NCBI GenBank assembly: GCA_030642635.1
Contig: DAOWNK010000126.1
Span: 1 to 8,779 of the forward strand
Direction: 5' to 3'
DNA from: Pirellulales bacterium
GTDB lineage: Bacteria; Planctomycetota; Planctomycetia; Pirellulales; Thermoguttaceae
Length of the DNA: 8,779 nucleotides
A program made the translations under genes and the position numbers. Shown one piece after another: positions 1 to 6,490 of this stretch; position 1 is the first letter of the stretch; the number at the start of each line of letters is the position of its first letter. Below the pieces are notes generated by a model, which was given only the letters and a program-made list of their open reading frames with translations, was not told the origin of the DNA and searched no databases.

Positions 1-566
1 GGCGGCGAGAGTGTCAACCGGGTGATTACACGTCGTATTTGATCGGTCTTCGGGTCTTGTCGATTGACGAGCGGTTCTGCTTCCATAGCAAGGCAAAGTA
101 CGAATTTTCTACCACACCGCCCACCGAGCGTAACGTGCGCGGCGATTACGACATCGGCACGCACAACGACCTGTTCGGATTCCAGATCGGCGGCGATTAC
201 ATCCACCGACAGTGCAAGTGGCAATGGGGTTTTCGTGGCAAAACCGGCCTTTTGGTGAACTTCGCCGACCAGAACAGCCGCATCCTCACCAGTGCGCCGG
301 GCGATCCGTTCGCCACCACACAGTTGAACATAGCCGACTATGCCCGCCGCGATGTTATCTCGCTGTTGGCCGAGGTCGGTTTTGTCGGCAACTACAAAAT
401 CCGGCCCAACATAATATTGAGTGCCGGATACGATTTAATGTGGGTGACCGGTCTGGCACTGGCCCCCGAGCAGCTTACCTTCGACACCGTCCCGACGAAC
501 GAGATCAACAAAAACGGCCATGTCTACTCGCACGGCCTGACGCTTGAGTTGGAATGGACGTGGTGA
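1..566 (+). CDS. BBP7-like outer membrane beta-barrel protein, C-terminal part (5' end outside window)
   Basis: The reading frame is open from the left edge (first full codon at position 3) to TGA at 564-566, so the gene starts outside the window and about 187 residues are visible. The visible part alternates hydrophobic and polar residues in short strands rich in Tyr, Phe, Trp and Gly, for example around FGFQIGGDY, WQWGFRGKTGLLVN, LLAEVGFVGNYKI and LSAGYDLMWVTGLALAP, and it ends in LELEWTW. Strands of this kind with a terminal aromatic residue are typical of outer-membrane beta-barrels. The 'VGNYKI...AGYDLMWVTGLALAPEQ' block resembles the C-terminal part of planctomycete BBP7-family proteins as I remember them. 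The family's substrate and role are unknown. A TTG at 39 could be read as a start, but the frame and the barrel-like pattern continue upstream, so I treat this as a partial gene. No terminator is visible after it. Confidence 0.75.
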   Translation, partial: RRECQPGDYTSYLIGLRVLSIDERFCFHSKAKYEFSTTPPTERNVRGDYDIGTHNDLFGFQIGGDYIHRQCKWQWGFRGKTGLLVNFADQNSRILTSAPGDPFATTQLNIADYARRDVISLLAEVGFVGNYKIRPNIILSAGYDLMWVTGLALAPEQLTFDTVPTNEINKNGHVYSHGLTLELEWTW

Positions 567-632
567 GTGGGCGGCGGGCGGTGAGTAAGACAACAAAGAT
601 GTTCAACATCATAGTTTTCCAACACACGCAGC

Positions 633-1673
633 ATGTTCGATCCACGATTCAACATCACCAACTCGATTGCGGCCGGTCTGACGACCATCGAGCGGGCACG
701 GGGATTCCTCGAAGCGGCCGTTTTGTCTGACGATTGGGTTCGGCAAATGGGGCAACGCGCGCTGTTGCTGGAAGCCCATCACACCACGCACATTGAGGGG
801 ACTCACCTGACTCTCGATCAAGCACAACGGCTCTTCGAAGGCCGGGCGGTCGACGACGCCGATCCCGACGACGTCCGAGAATTGCTGAACTACCGGACGG
901 CCTTTGAATTCGTGTCCGACTATCTGGACGGCGGCGCACCGATTACGGAAGGCTTGATCCGCGAAATCCACAAGCGGCTTGTCAACGACGTGCGCGGCGG
1001 AAGCGGTTCGCCGGGAGAGTATCGCAAGGTGCAAAACTACGTGGTCAACTCGGCTACCGGCCAGACCGTCTACACACCTCCCCCGCCCGGCGATGTGCCA
1101 GCGCTTATGCGTGAATTGGTGCAGTGGCTCGGCGAAGAGCGTGAAATCCATCCTGTCTTGGTCAGTGGCGTCGCACAATTTCAACTGGTCCACATCCACC
1201 CGTTCGTTGACGGAAACGGTCGCGCATCTCGTCTGCTTTCAACCTTGTGCCTCTATCGGGCCGGATACGACTTTAAGCGGTTGTTCACGATCAGCGAATA
1301 CTACGACCGCGACCGGCCGGCGTTCTACCTCGCCATCCAACAAGTTCGGCAGAGCCGGATGGACATGACCAGCTGGCTGGAGTATTTCGTCGAAGGACTC
1401 TCCACGCAACTGGCCGAGGTGAGCAAATGCGGCCGCCAGGCCATCCGAAAAGACATGCTGGTCAAGCAACACAATCTCAAGAGACGGCAAGCCGAAGCAC
1501 TCGGCTACCTCTTGGAACGCGCGACAATGACGATCCGCGACTTGGAGAATCTTTGCCCTGACGTCAGCCGCCGCACGCTCCAACGCGACCTTCACGACAT
1601 GGAAGAAAAGGGCCTACTTGTACATACGGGCGAAACGAATCAGTTTAACTACACGTTACGAAACGACTTGTGA
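633..1673 (+). CDS. Fic family protein (predicted AMP transferase) with C-terminal winged-helix domain
   Basis: 346 residues. Fic enzymes usually transfer AMP from ATP to a hydroxyl side chain of a target protein. The core motif HPFVDGNGRASR lies at residues 189-200 with catalytic His189, and all canonical positions (HPFxxGNGRxxR) are present, so the enzyme should be active. The N-terminal motif TTHIEG (51-56) fits the inhibitory-helix pattern (S/T)xxxE(G/N) seen in class II Fic proteins; Glu55 would block productive ATP binding. SPGEYRKVQNYV (126-137) matches the usual segment ahead of the target-binding flap. Residues about 275-340 look like a winged helix-turn-helix (SRRTLQRDLHDMEEKGLL), as in the larger Fic/DUF4172-type proteins. 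The domain order is inhibitory helix, Fic core, winged helix. The ATG at 633 has no obvious Shine-Dalgarno site; ATG 599 is out of frame. No antitoxin-like small gene flanks it, in keeping with an inhibitory motif carried in cis. The target is unknown. Confidence 0.9.
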   Translation: MFDPRFNITNSIAAGLTTIERARGFLEAAVLSDDWVRQMGQRALLLEAHHTTHIEGTHLTLDQAQRLFEGRAVDDADPDDVRELLNYRTAFEFVSDYLDGGAPITEGLIREIHKRLVNDVRGGSGSPGEYRKVQNYVVNSATGQTVYTPPPPGDVPALMRELVQWLGEEREIHPVLVSGVAQFQLVHIHPFVDGNGRASRLLSTLCLYRAGYDFKRLFTISEYYDRDRPAFYLAIQQVRQSRMDMTSWLEYFVEGLSTQLAEVSKCGRQAIRKDMLVKQHNLKRRQAEALGYLLERATMTIRDLENLCPDVSRRTLQRDLHDMEEKGLLVHTGETNQFNYTLRNDL

Positions 1674-1706
1674 ACTTGCGACAAACTTGCGACATGACTT
1701 GCGACA
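1673..1706. repeat. Short tandem direct repeat, three copies of ACTTGCGACA
   Basis: AACTTGCGACA occurs as two perfect head-to-tail 11-base copies at 1673-1683 and 1684-1694. A third ACTTGCGACA lies at 1697-1706, shifted by one base. A degenerate copy (ACTTGTGA) precedes them inside the last Fic codons. The spacing of 11-12 bases is close to one helical turn, which suits a row of protein binding sites, but chance slippage duplication is equally possible. Confidence 0.6.
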
Positions 1707-1805
1707 CGCAATCCAACCGCCCAGATTAATCACACAAATGCGGCAACAAAAGGCTTAGCAAATCGTGCAAACTGATCTTCCCTCGCCGGCCAGATTTTGG
1801 TACTA

Positions 1806-1831
1806 AGCCACCCGATTGTTAGCCGGTGGCT
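1806..1831. repeat. Hairpin upstream of the DUF11-rnf gene cluster
   Basis: The arms AGCCACC (1806-1812) and GGTGGCT (1825-1831) are perfect inverted copies around a 12-base loop. No T-run follows, so it is not a standard intrinsic terminator. It lies about 76 bases before the chosen start of the DUF11 gene and could be a leader structure or one more short palindromic repeat. The rest of the 1674-1906 gap holds the tandem repeat and the ribosome binding site; I see no convincing sigma-70 promoter. Confidence 0.5.
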
Positions 1832-1894
1832 CGTACGCGCATCTCCAGGCTTTTTCTAAACCGCCTCCTTTCACCAAATTCACGCTCCTTTCAT

Positions 1895-1900
1895 AGGAAC
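1895..1900 (+). promoter_or_regulatory. Ribosome binding site AGGAAC deciding the start of the DUF11 gene
   Basis: AGGAAC lies six bases before ATG 1907, a suitable Shine-Dalgarno spacing. The peptide that follows that ATG begins with a clear signal sequence. Together these favour 1907 over the in-frame GTG at 1826. Confidence 0.6.
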
Positions 1901-1906
1901 ATACCG

Positions 1907-3880
1907 ATGAAACGTATTATCCTCCGCATCGGCGCGTTGGGGACCGTAGTCGTATTGGGTCTGATCGCGATTGCCCAGGCACAGCGTGGTTGCGACGACA
2001 CAGCCTGTCCTCCCCGTGCGGCCGCTAATCCACTACGGGCCGACGTATTACCGTCTGCGTCGACTGAAGACGTGGTGAAACTTAGGCACTCCGACAAAAC
2101 CAGCGAGCCGCGGGGTTTATCCCCACGCCAAGCTTTGCCCCAGGATAAACCTGGGGGCTCGCCGGCTGTTTTGTTAGAGAGTCTTACAGACAAACCGGCC
2201 GGCGATCCGTTTGCAAACCGCTCGGCGTCGCCAGAGCCGCTGGTCGTGGCGGCAACGCACCAGGCAAACCAATTGCCGCCGAATCGTTATCCGGACTTGC
2301 AACCGGCCGATCCACACAAAGCCGCGACCGGTGGTCGCGCCGATGCCAATGCCCATGAACCGGCACGATTTTTCCCACAGCCGGATGCCGTGGCTACCGG
2401 CAGCTTTCCTCGGGCGACAGATAGTTTTCCTCAGATGCCGGCCCCTGCCGTATCGAGCGAGCCGGAATTGACCGGCGATGGGACCGGGCAGCCGGGCAGC
2501 GAGCAGCTCGACGGTCCGCAATGCCCGCAGATAACAATCCAAAAATTCGCACCCGATGGAATCCAGGTCGGCAAGGCGGCGGTGTTTAAGCTATCGGTCC
2601 GCAACACCGGCACGACGGCAGCGGCCAACGTGGTGGTGCGCGACCGGGTGCCGAAAGGCACCAAATTGCTCGACACCACGCCGCGCGCCTCACTGGACGC
2701 CGGCGGAGAGTTGGTTTGGCAGCTTGGCGCCATAAAGCCGGGCGAAGAGTCGTCGGTCGAGATGAAGCTTATGCCGACGGCCGAGGGCCGGCTCGGCTCG
2801 GTGGCCACGGTGCGGTTTGGCGCCTCGGTTTCTGCACGCTCTACCTCCACCCGCCCGGAGTTGGTCGTTAAGACTTCGATGGCGGAAAAGGTGCTAATCG
2901 GCGATGAAGTCACACTGTCAATAACGATATTCAACTCCGGCAGCGGCACGGCGACCGGCGTGGTATTGGAGGAACACATCCCGGCCGGACTGAAGCATCC
3001 TGCCGGCAGCGATCTGGAATACGAGATCGGCGATCTGCCGCCGGGTGAAACGCGAAAGCTCGAACTGACGCTCGTCGCAGATCGTCCCGGTCCGGTCGCC
3101 AACGTGCTGGTCGCACGCGCTGACGCCGGGTTGAAGACGGAACACCGGATCGACATAGAGGTTGTCGCACCTAAGTTGGACATTGCCATGGCCGGGCCGA
3201 AGCGACGTTACCTGGAACGCGAGGCGACCTACCGGCTATCGGTGCACAACCCCGGCACGGCGCCGGCCAATCAGGTCGAGTTGGTTGCATATCTGCCAAG
3301 CGGGCTGAAGTTCGTCAGCGCCGACAACGCCGGACACTACGACGAGGCGAACCGGGCAGTGCACTGGCGGCTCGAAGAACTACCGACCGGCCAGAGCGGC
3401 ACGGTCGAGTTGGTCACAATGCCGGTCGAGTCGGGCAGTCAGAGCATCCGGCTGCGCGGCACCACTGAAAAAGGACTCTCAGTAGAGAAGGAGCAGCCGG
3501 TGGTGATCGAAGGCATCGCGGCCATTCTGTTTCAAGTGGCCGACGTGACCGATCCGATCGAGGTCGGCGGCGAGACGACCTACGAGATACGCGTGCTAAA
3601 CCAAGGCTCGAAGGCGGCCACCAACGTGCGGTTGGCCGTGCTACTGCCGCCGGAACTTCGACCGTTGAACGCCGAGGGTCCTGCGCGACATGCCGTCGAG
3701 GACAACCGCGTGCTGTTCGACGGACTGGCCCGATTGGCGCCCAAGGCCGACACGACGTACCGCGTCCGCGTGCAATCGCTCCGGCCGGGCGACCTGAGAA
3801 CACGCATACAATTGCTGACCGACGAGATGCGCAGCCCCGTAACCAAAGAAGAGAGCACGCGGGTATACGCGGACGAGTAA
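1907..3880 (+). CDS. Secreted DUF11 (CARDB/OmcB-like) four-repeat protein
   Basis: 657 residues from ATG 1907. Residues 1-25 form a Sec signal peptide: MKR, a hydrophobic stretch, then AQA with predicted cleavage after 25. There is no lipobox. A Pro/Ala/Asp-rich, low-complexity linker spans about 30-205. Four immunoglobulin-like DUF11-type repeats follow at about 208-305, 318-419, 421-536 and 538-650. Each has a strand such as FKLSVRNTGTTAAANVVV, LSITIFNSGSGTATGVVL, YRLSVHNPGTAPANQVEL or YEIRVLNQGSKAATNVRL, then a 'xxPxGLK' type turn and an 'LxPGExxxxEL' strand. Proteins of this build are common in planctomycetes and are often annotated as OmcB-like, but with only Cys29, Cys34 and Cys206 this one is not cysteine-rich. 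Its function is unknown; an adhesive or cell-envelope role in the periplasm or outside the cell is likely. Its TAA overlaps the rnfC ATG by one base (TAATG), so the two genes are probably cotranscribed and translationally coupled. Confidence 0.85.
   Translation: MKRIILRIGALGTVVVLGLIAIAQAQRGCDDTACPPRAAANPLRADVLPSASTEDVVKLRHSDKTSEPRGLSPRQALPQDKPGGSPAVLLESLTDKPAGDPFANRSASPEPLVVAATHQANQLPPNRYPDLQPADPHKAATGGRADANAHEPARFFPQPDAVATGSFPRATDSFPQMPAPAVSSEPELTGDGTGQPGSEQLDGPQCPQITIQKFAPDGIQVGKAAVFKLSVRNTGTTAAANVVVRDRVPKGTKLLDTTPRASLDAGGELVWQLGAIKPGEESSVEMKLMPTAEGRLGSVATVRFGASVSARSTSTRPELVVKTSMAEKVLIGDEVTLSITIFNSGSGTATGVVLEEHIPAGLKHPAGSDLEYEIGDLPPGETRKLELTLVADRPGPVANVLVARADAGLKTEHRIDIEVVAPKLDIAMAGPKRRYLEREATYRLSVHNPGTAPANQVELVAYLPSGLKFVSADNAGHYDEANRAVHWRLEELPTGQSGTVELVTMPVESGSQSIRLRGTTEKGLSVEKEQPVVIEGIAAILFQVADVTDPIEVGGETTYEIRVLNQGSKAATNVRLAVLLPPELRPLNAEGPARHAVEDNRVLFDGLARLAPKADTTYRVRVQSLRPGDLRTRIQLLTDEMRSPVTKEESTRVYADE
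2105..2160. repeat. Palindromic REP-like element inside the DUF11 coding sequence
   Basis: Two 18-base arms (2105-2122 and 2143-2160) are inverted copies matching at 15 of 18 positions. Each arm lies in its own hairpin: GGGG-TTTAT-CCCC at 2112-2124, and CCCCAGG-ATAAA-CCTGGGG at 2138-2156. The loops TTTAT and ATAAA are complementary. The element is read in frame and encodes part of the low-complexity linker of the DUF11 protein, around residues 67-85. Confidence 0.7.
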
Positions 3881-5232
3881 TGACAGCCATCGCTACGTTT
3901 GCCACAAGAAAAAGCACCTTTGCCGGTGGCGTCCATCCGAGCGAGCAAAAACACCTCGCCGCCGAGTCGGCCGTCGAGGTTCTGCCTGCACCCGAGCAGG
4001 TACTGATACCATTGCTGCAACACATCGGCGCCCCGTGCACTCTGGCGGTCAAACCTCGCACCGAAGTTGCTCCGGGAGATGTGGTAGGTCAGGCCGACGG
4101 ATTTGTCTCTGCACCGGTGCACGCCAGTCTGGCCGGCGCCACGGCGCGGACCGCCATGGTCACGCTGCCCAACGGCCGGCACGTGCCGGCCGTGCCCATC
4201 AAGGCGGCCGACAGCCAGCCGCTCGAAGGCGATGCACTGTGGGAGGACATCTTCGGCGGAGATTGGCCGACCGAAGGTCTCGATGTATACCGGCCGCAGC
4301 AGATTGCCGATGCCGCCCGAGCGGCCGGATTGGTCGGTCTGGGCGGCGCAGCGTTTCCCACACATGTAAAACTCACGCCCAACGAAAAAAAACCGATCGG
4401 CACGCTGTTGGTAAACGGCTGCGAGTGCGAGCCGTACCTGACGGCCGACTACCGGCTGATGATCGAGGCGCCCGGGCCGGTAATTACCGGCGCACTGTTG
4501 GCCCGACGCGCCACAGGCGCCTCGAAGGTGATCGTCTGCGTAGAAGACAACAAGCCGCAGGCAATCGAGTCGATCCGTACGGCCGCCGCCGGCGCCCCTG
4601 TGCAGGTCCGTGTGATGAAGACCAAGTATCCGCAGGGTGGCGAGAAGCAGTTGATCGCCGCCGCGCTGGGGCGCGAGGTTCCCGACGGCGGGTTGCCGCT
4701 GGACGTTGGCGTGGTGGTGATAAACGTCGGCACGGCCGCCGCGCTTGCCCGGGCGGTAGTCCGACAAAAACCGCTCACGCATCGCATTGTGACCGTCACC
4801 GGCAGCGGCGTCCGGCGGCCGAAGAACCTGCTCGTGCCCGTCGGCACAAGTTACCGGACGCTTATCGATCACTGCGGCGGACTGAACGATGAAACGGCCA
4901 TGATAATCGCCGGCGGGCCGATGATGGGCTTTTCGCTGGGTAGCCTCGATATGCCGGTGACAAAAGGCACCAGCGGTATTACGGTTCTGTCGGCTGAAGA
5001 CGTATGGCGGCCGGACGAAACGGCTTGTCTGCGTTGCGGCCGGTGTGTCGACGTCTGCCCGATGCGGCTACTTCCCACCAAGCTGGCCCTGGCCGCGCGG
5101 GCCGGCAACGTGGAGCTTGCCCGACGGCATCATGTTTCGTTGTGCATGGAATGTGGATGTTGTGCGTACGTGTGTCCGGCCGGGTTGCCGCTGGTGCAGC
5201 TTATTCGGTTGGGTAAGGTGATGGTGAAGTAA
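3880..5232 (+). CDS. rnfC: Rnf electron transport complex subunit C
   Basis: 450 residues. RnfC is the peripheral cytoplasmic subunit of the Rnf complex; in the family it binds FMN, exchanges electrons with NAD(H), and docks to the membrane part. The N-terminal GGVHP (16-20) is a family signature. The nucleotide/FMN-binding region has GLGGAAFPTHVKL (153-165), NGCECEPYLTADYRLM (179-194), KTKYPQGGEKQLI (247-259) and NVGT (282-285). Two [4Fe-4S] clusters are predicted from CLRCGRCVDVCP (Cys383, 386, 389, 393) and CMECGCCAYVCP (Cys422, 425, 428, 432). These clusters separate it from NqrA, which lacks them. It is the short form, without the long Ala/Lys-rich C-terminal extension of enterobacterial RnfC. 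The ATG at 3880 uses the final A of the preceding stop codon, implying translational coupling. A 138-base repeat-filled gap separates it from rnfD. Confidence 0.96.
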   Translation: MTAIATFATRKSTFAGGVHPSEQKHLAAESAVEVLPAPEQVLIPLLQHIGAPCTLAVKPRTEVAPGDVVGQADGFVSAPVHASLAGATARTAMVTLPNGRHVPAVPIKAADSQPLEGDALWEDIFGGDWPTEGLDVYRPQQIADAARAAGLVGLGGAAFPTHVKLTPNEKKPIGTLLVNGCECEPYLTADYRLMIEAPGPVITGALLARRATGASKVIVCVEDNKPQAIESIRTAAAGAPVQVRVMKTKYPQGGEKQLIAAALGREVPDGGLPLDVGVVVINVGTAAALARAVVRQKPLTHRIVTVTGSGVRRPKNLLVPVGTSYRTLIDHCGGLNDETAMIIAGGPMMGFSLGSLDMPVTKGTSGITVLSAEDVWRPDETACLRCGRCVDVCPMRLLPTKLALAARAGNVELARRHHVSLCMECGCCAYVCPAGLPLVQLIRLGKVMVK

Positions 5233-5240
5233 AGGATACA

Positions 5241-5323
5241 AGTGGCACCGGCGTCTCGCCGGTGTGATGGAACTTGTTGCAATGCCTATACTTGTGTGCC
5301 ACCGGCGAGACGCCGGTGCCACT
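5241..5323. repeat. Large inverted repeat with self-palindromic arms in the rnfC-rnfD gap
   Basis: The arms at 5241-5264 and 5300-5323 are perfect inverted copies of 24 bases with a 35-base spacer. Each arm also folds alone: CACCGGCG-TCT-CGCCGGTG on the left and its complement on the right. The RNA could therefore form either one long stem or two short hairpins. No T-run follows. It resembles a pair of REP units facing each other and fills most of the 5233-5370 gap. Confidence 0.85.
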
Positions 5324-5341
5324 GTATTGACGCTGAATGTT

Positions 5342-5369
5342 ACGCCGCGTGGACGCGGCGGCTGAACAT
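5342..5369. repeat. Palindromic repeat, copy 1, directly before rnfD
   Basis: This 28-base unit matches a second copy at 7091-7118 at 26 of 28 positions. Its core is the stem CGCCGCG (5343-5349) with loop TGGA and CGCGGCG (5354-5360). It ends one base before the rnfD ATG at 5371 and thus occupies the place of the ribosome binding site. Confidence 0.75.
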
Positions 5370-5370
5370 T

Positions 5371-6474
5371 ATGACGAAAACCAACACAACACCGCCGACG
5401 CTGCACGTGGCGCCATCGCCGCACGCGGCCGACACCGCGCTTACAACGCGCCGGATGATGATCGACGTGTTGATCGCACTGGCGCCGGCCATGGCCATGG
5501 CGGTCGTCGTGTTCGAGTGGTACGCGGTGACGCAGGTGGGGCTTTGCGTGCTGGTGTGCATGGGCGTCGAGGCGGTGCTGGAAAGGCTGCGAGGCCGGAA
5601 AAGCTCAGTCGGCGACTGCTCGGCCGCCATAACCGGGATCATACTGGGGCTTTCGCTGCCGTGGAGCGCACCGTGGTACGTTGCGGTAGTCGGATCGGTC
5701 GCTGCGATCGGATTGGGCAAAACGGTGTTCGGCGGGCTGGGATGCAATATATTCAACCCGGCCATGGTCGGACGCGCGTTCGTCATGCTCAGCTTCGCCA
5801 AGGAACTTGGCGCCGGGGCGTACGTCTTTACCGAAGCCAAGCTGGCCGTACTTACTCAGGCCACGCCGCTTTCGATAGCCAAGCAATTTGCGGCCGACCT
5901 GGCCGCCGGCAAGGTCATCGCCGGCGATGCCGTGGTGCAGTTGCACGCGGCCGAGGATATCTGGACGTTGCTGGTCGGCTGGGTGAACGGTTCGCTCGGC
6001 GAGACCAGTGCGATTGCACTGCTGCTCGGCGGCATTTACCTGTGTATTCGCCGCACCGCGTCGTGGCAGATTCCCGCCGGAGTCTTCGTCACGGCATTGG
6101 CGTTTGTGGAACTCGGCTACTGGATCAACCTGACGCCGTTTGAACCGCTCCAGCACATGATAAGCGGATCGTTGATCTTCGGCGCGTTTTTCATCGCCAC
6201 CGACCCGGTCACCAGCCCGGTGACTTCGACCGGAAAGTTTATCTTCGGCATGGGGATCGGGCTGTTGGTGGTCGTTATCAGGCTGTTCAGCGGATATCCG
6301 GAGGGTGTAATGTTCGCCGTGTTGCTGATGAACGCGGCGGTGCCGCTTATCAACCGTTGGACAATACCGCGGCCGTTGGGGAAATATAAGAGAGAAGAGA
6401 GAAGAGAGGGAAGAGAGGAGAGAGGAGAGAGGAGAGAGGAGCGAAACGCCCCCGGACTGCGGTCCGGGGGATAA
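5371..6474 (+). CDS. rnfD: Rnf electron transport complex subunit D
   Basis: 367 residues from ATG 5371. RnfD is an integral inner-membrane subunit with a covalently bound FMN and, with RnfG, carries electrons through the membrane part. The start is chosen because LHVAPSPHAADTALTTRRMM (11-30) matches the usual RnfD N-terminus (xVxxSPHIxxxxxTRxIM). Hydrophobic segments fall near 31-72, 85-121, 196-226, 235-253, 262-277 and 290-329. GGLGCNIFNPAMVGRAF (121-137) is a strong family signature. The flavin-accepting residue is probably Thr165 in TQATPLS; the family usually has S/T-G-A-T-P-L, so the Gly position is Gln here. The natural end is near INRWTIPRPLGKYK (327-340). The last 27 residues (REERREGREER... 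to GLRSGG) come from a purine tract and a palindrome. An earlier in-frame GTG at 5242 would translate the inverted repeat and is unlikely. The stop is 16 bases before rnfG. Confidence 0.94.
   Translation: MTKTNTTPPTLHVAPSPHAADTALTTRRMMIDVLIALAPAMAMAVVVFEWYAVTQVGLCVLVCMGVEAVLERLRGRKSSVGDCSAAITGIILGLSLPWSAPWYVAVVGSVAAIGLGKTVFGGLGCNIFNPAMVGRAFVMLSFAKELGAGAYVFTEAKLAVLTQATPLSIAKQFAADLAAGKVIAGDAVVQLHAAEDIWTLLVGWVNGSLGETSAIALLLGGIYLCIRRTASWQIPAGVFVTALAFVELGYWINLTPFEPLQHMISGSLIFGAFFIATDPVTSPVTSTGKFIFGMGIGLLVVVIRLFSGYPEGVMFAVLLMNAAVPLINRWTIPRPLGKYKREERREGREERGERREERNAPGLRSGG
6388..6441. repeat. 54-base homopurine (GA-rich) tract within the 3' end of rnfD
   Basis: Every base from 6388 to 6441 on the + strand is A or G, arranged as irregular AGAGG/AGAGA units. 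It is read in frame as an Arg/Glu-rich tail after the normal RnfD end. Such tracts are prone to slippage and can form triplex DNA. Confidence 0.9.
6449..6470. repeat. Perfect 9-bp hairpin at the rnfD end
   Basis: CCCCCGGAC (6449-6457), loop TGCG, GTCCGGGGG (6462-6470). The stop codon TAA (6472-6474) follows two bases later. There is no downstream T-run. The stem encodes the last residues of RnfD (PGLRSG). Confidence 0.85.
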
Positions 6475-6490
6475 GCATAAATACCAAACA

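Noticed and set aside
609..1199. 196-residue open frame on the - strand opposite the Fic gene
   Set aside because: It mirrors the Fic coding sequence and has no family signature, while the Fic motif on the + strand is complete.
1785..1806. Promoter with extended -10 TGGTACTAA upstream of the DUF11 gene
   Set aside because: The hexamer matches the consensus at only three positions and no reasonable -35 box is at the right distance.
1826..1906. Upstream GTG start for the DUF11 gene, adding 27 residues
   Set aside because: It would place Arg-rich sequence ahead of a clear signal peptide and begins inside the hairpin at 1806-1831; ATG 1907 has AGGAAC at a good distance.
3580..4872. 430-residue open frame on the - strand opposite rnfC
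   Set aside because: It lies over the well-supported rnfC and the DUF11 gene end, has no recognisable domain, and is typical of antisense frames in GC-rich DNA.
5241..5369. CRISPR array
   Set aside because: The repeats are inverted pairs and a different palindrome, not regularly spaced direct repeats, and no cas gene is near.
5242..5370. Upstream GTG start for rnfD, adding 43 residues
   Set aside because: The added peptide is simply the translated inverted repeat and palindrome, and the RnfD family pattern begins just after ATG 5371.
6449..6470. Intrinsic terminator between rnfD and rnfG
   Set aside because: The 9-bp stem is strong, but no T-run follows and the downstream rnf genes need read-through; treated as a palindromic repeat.
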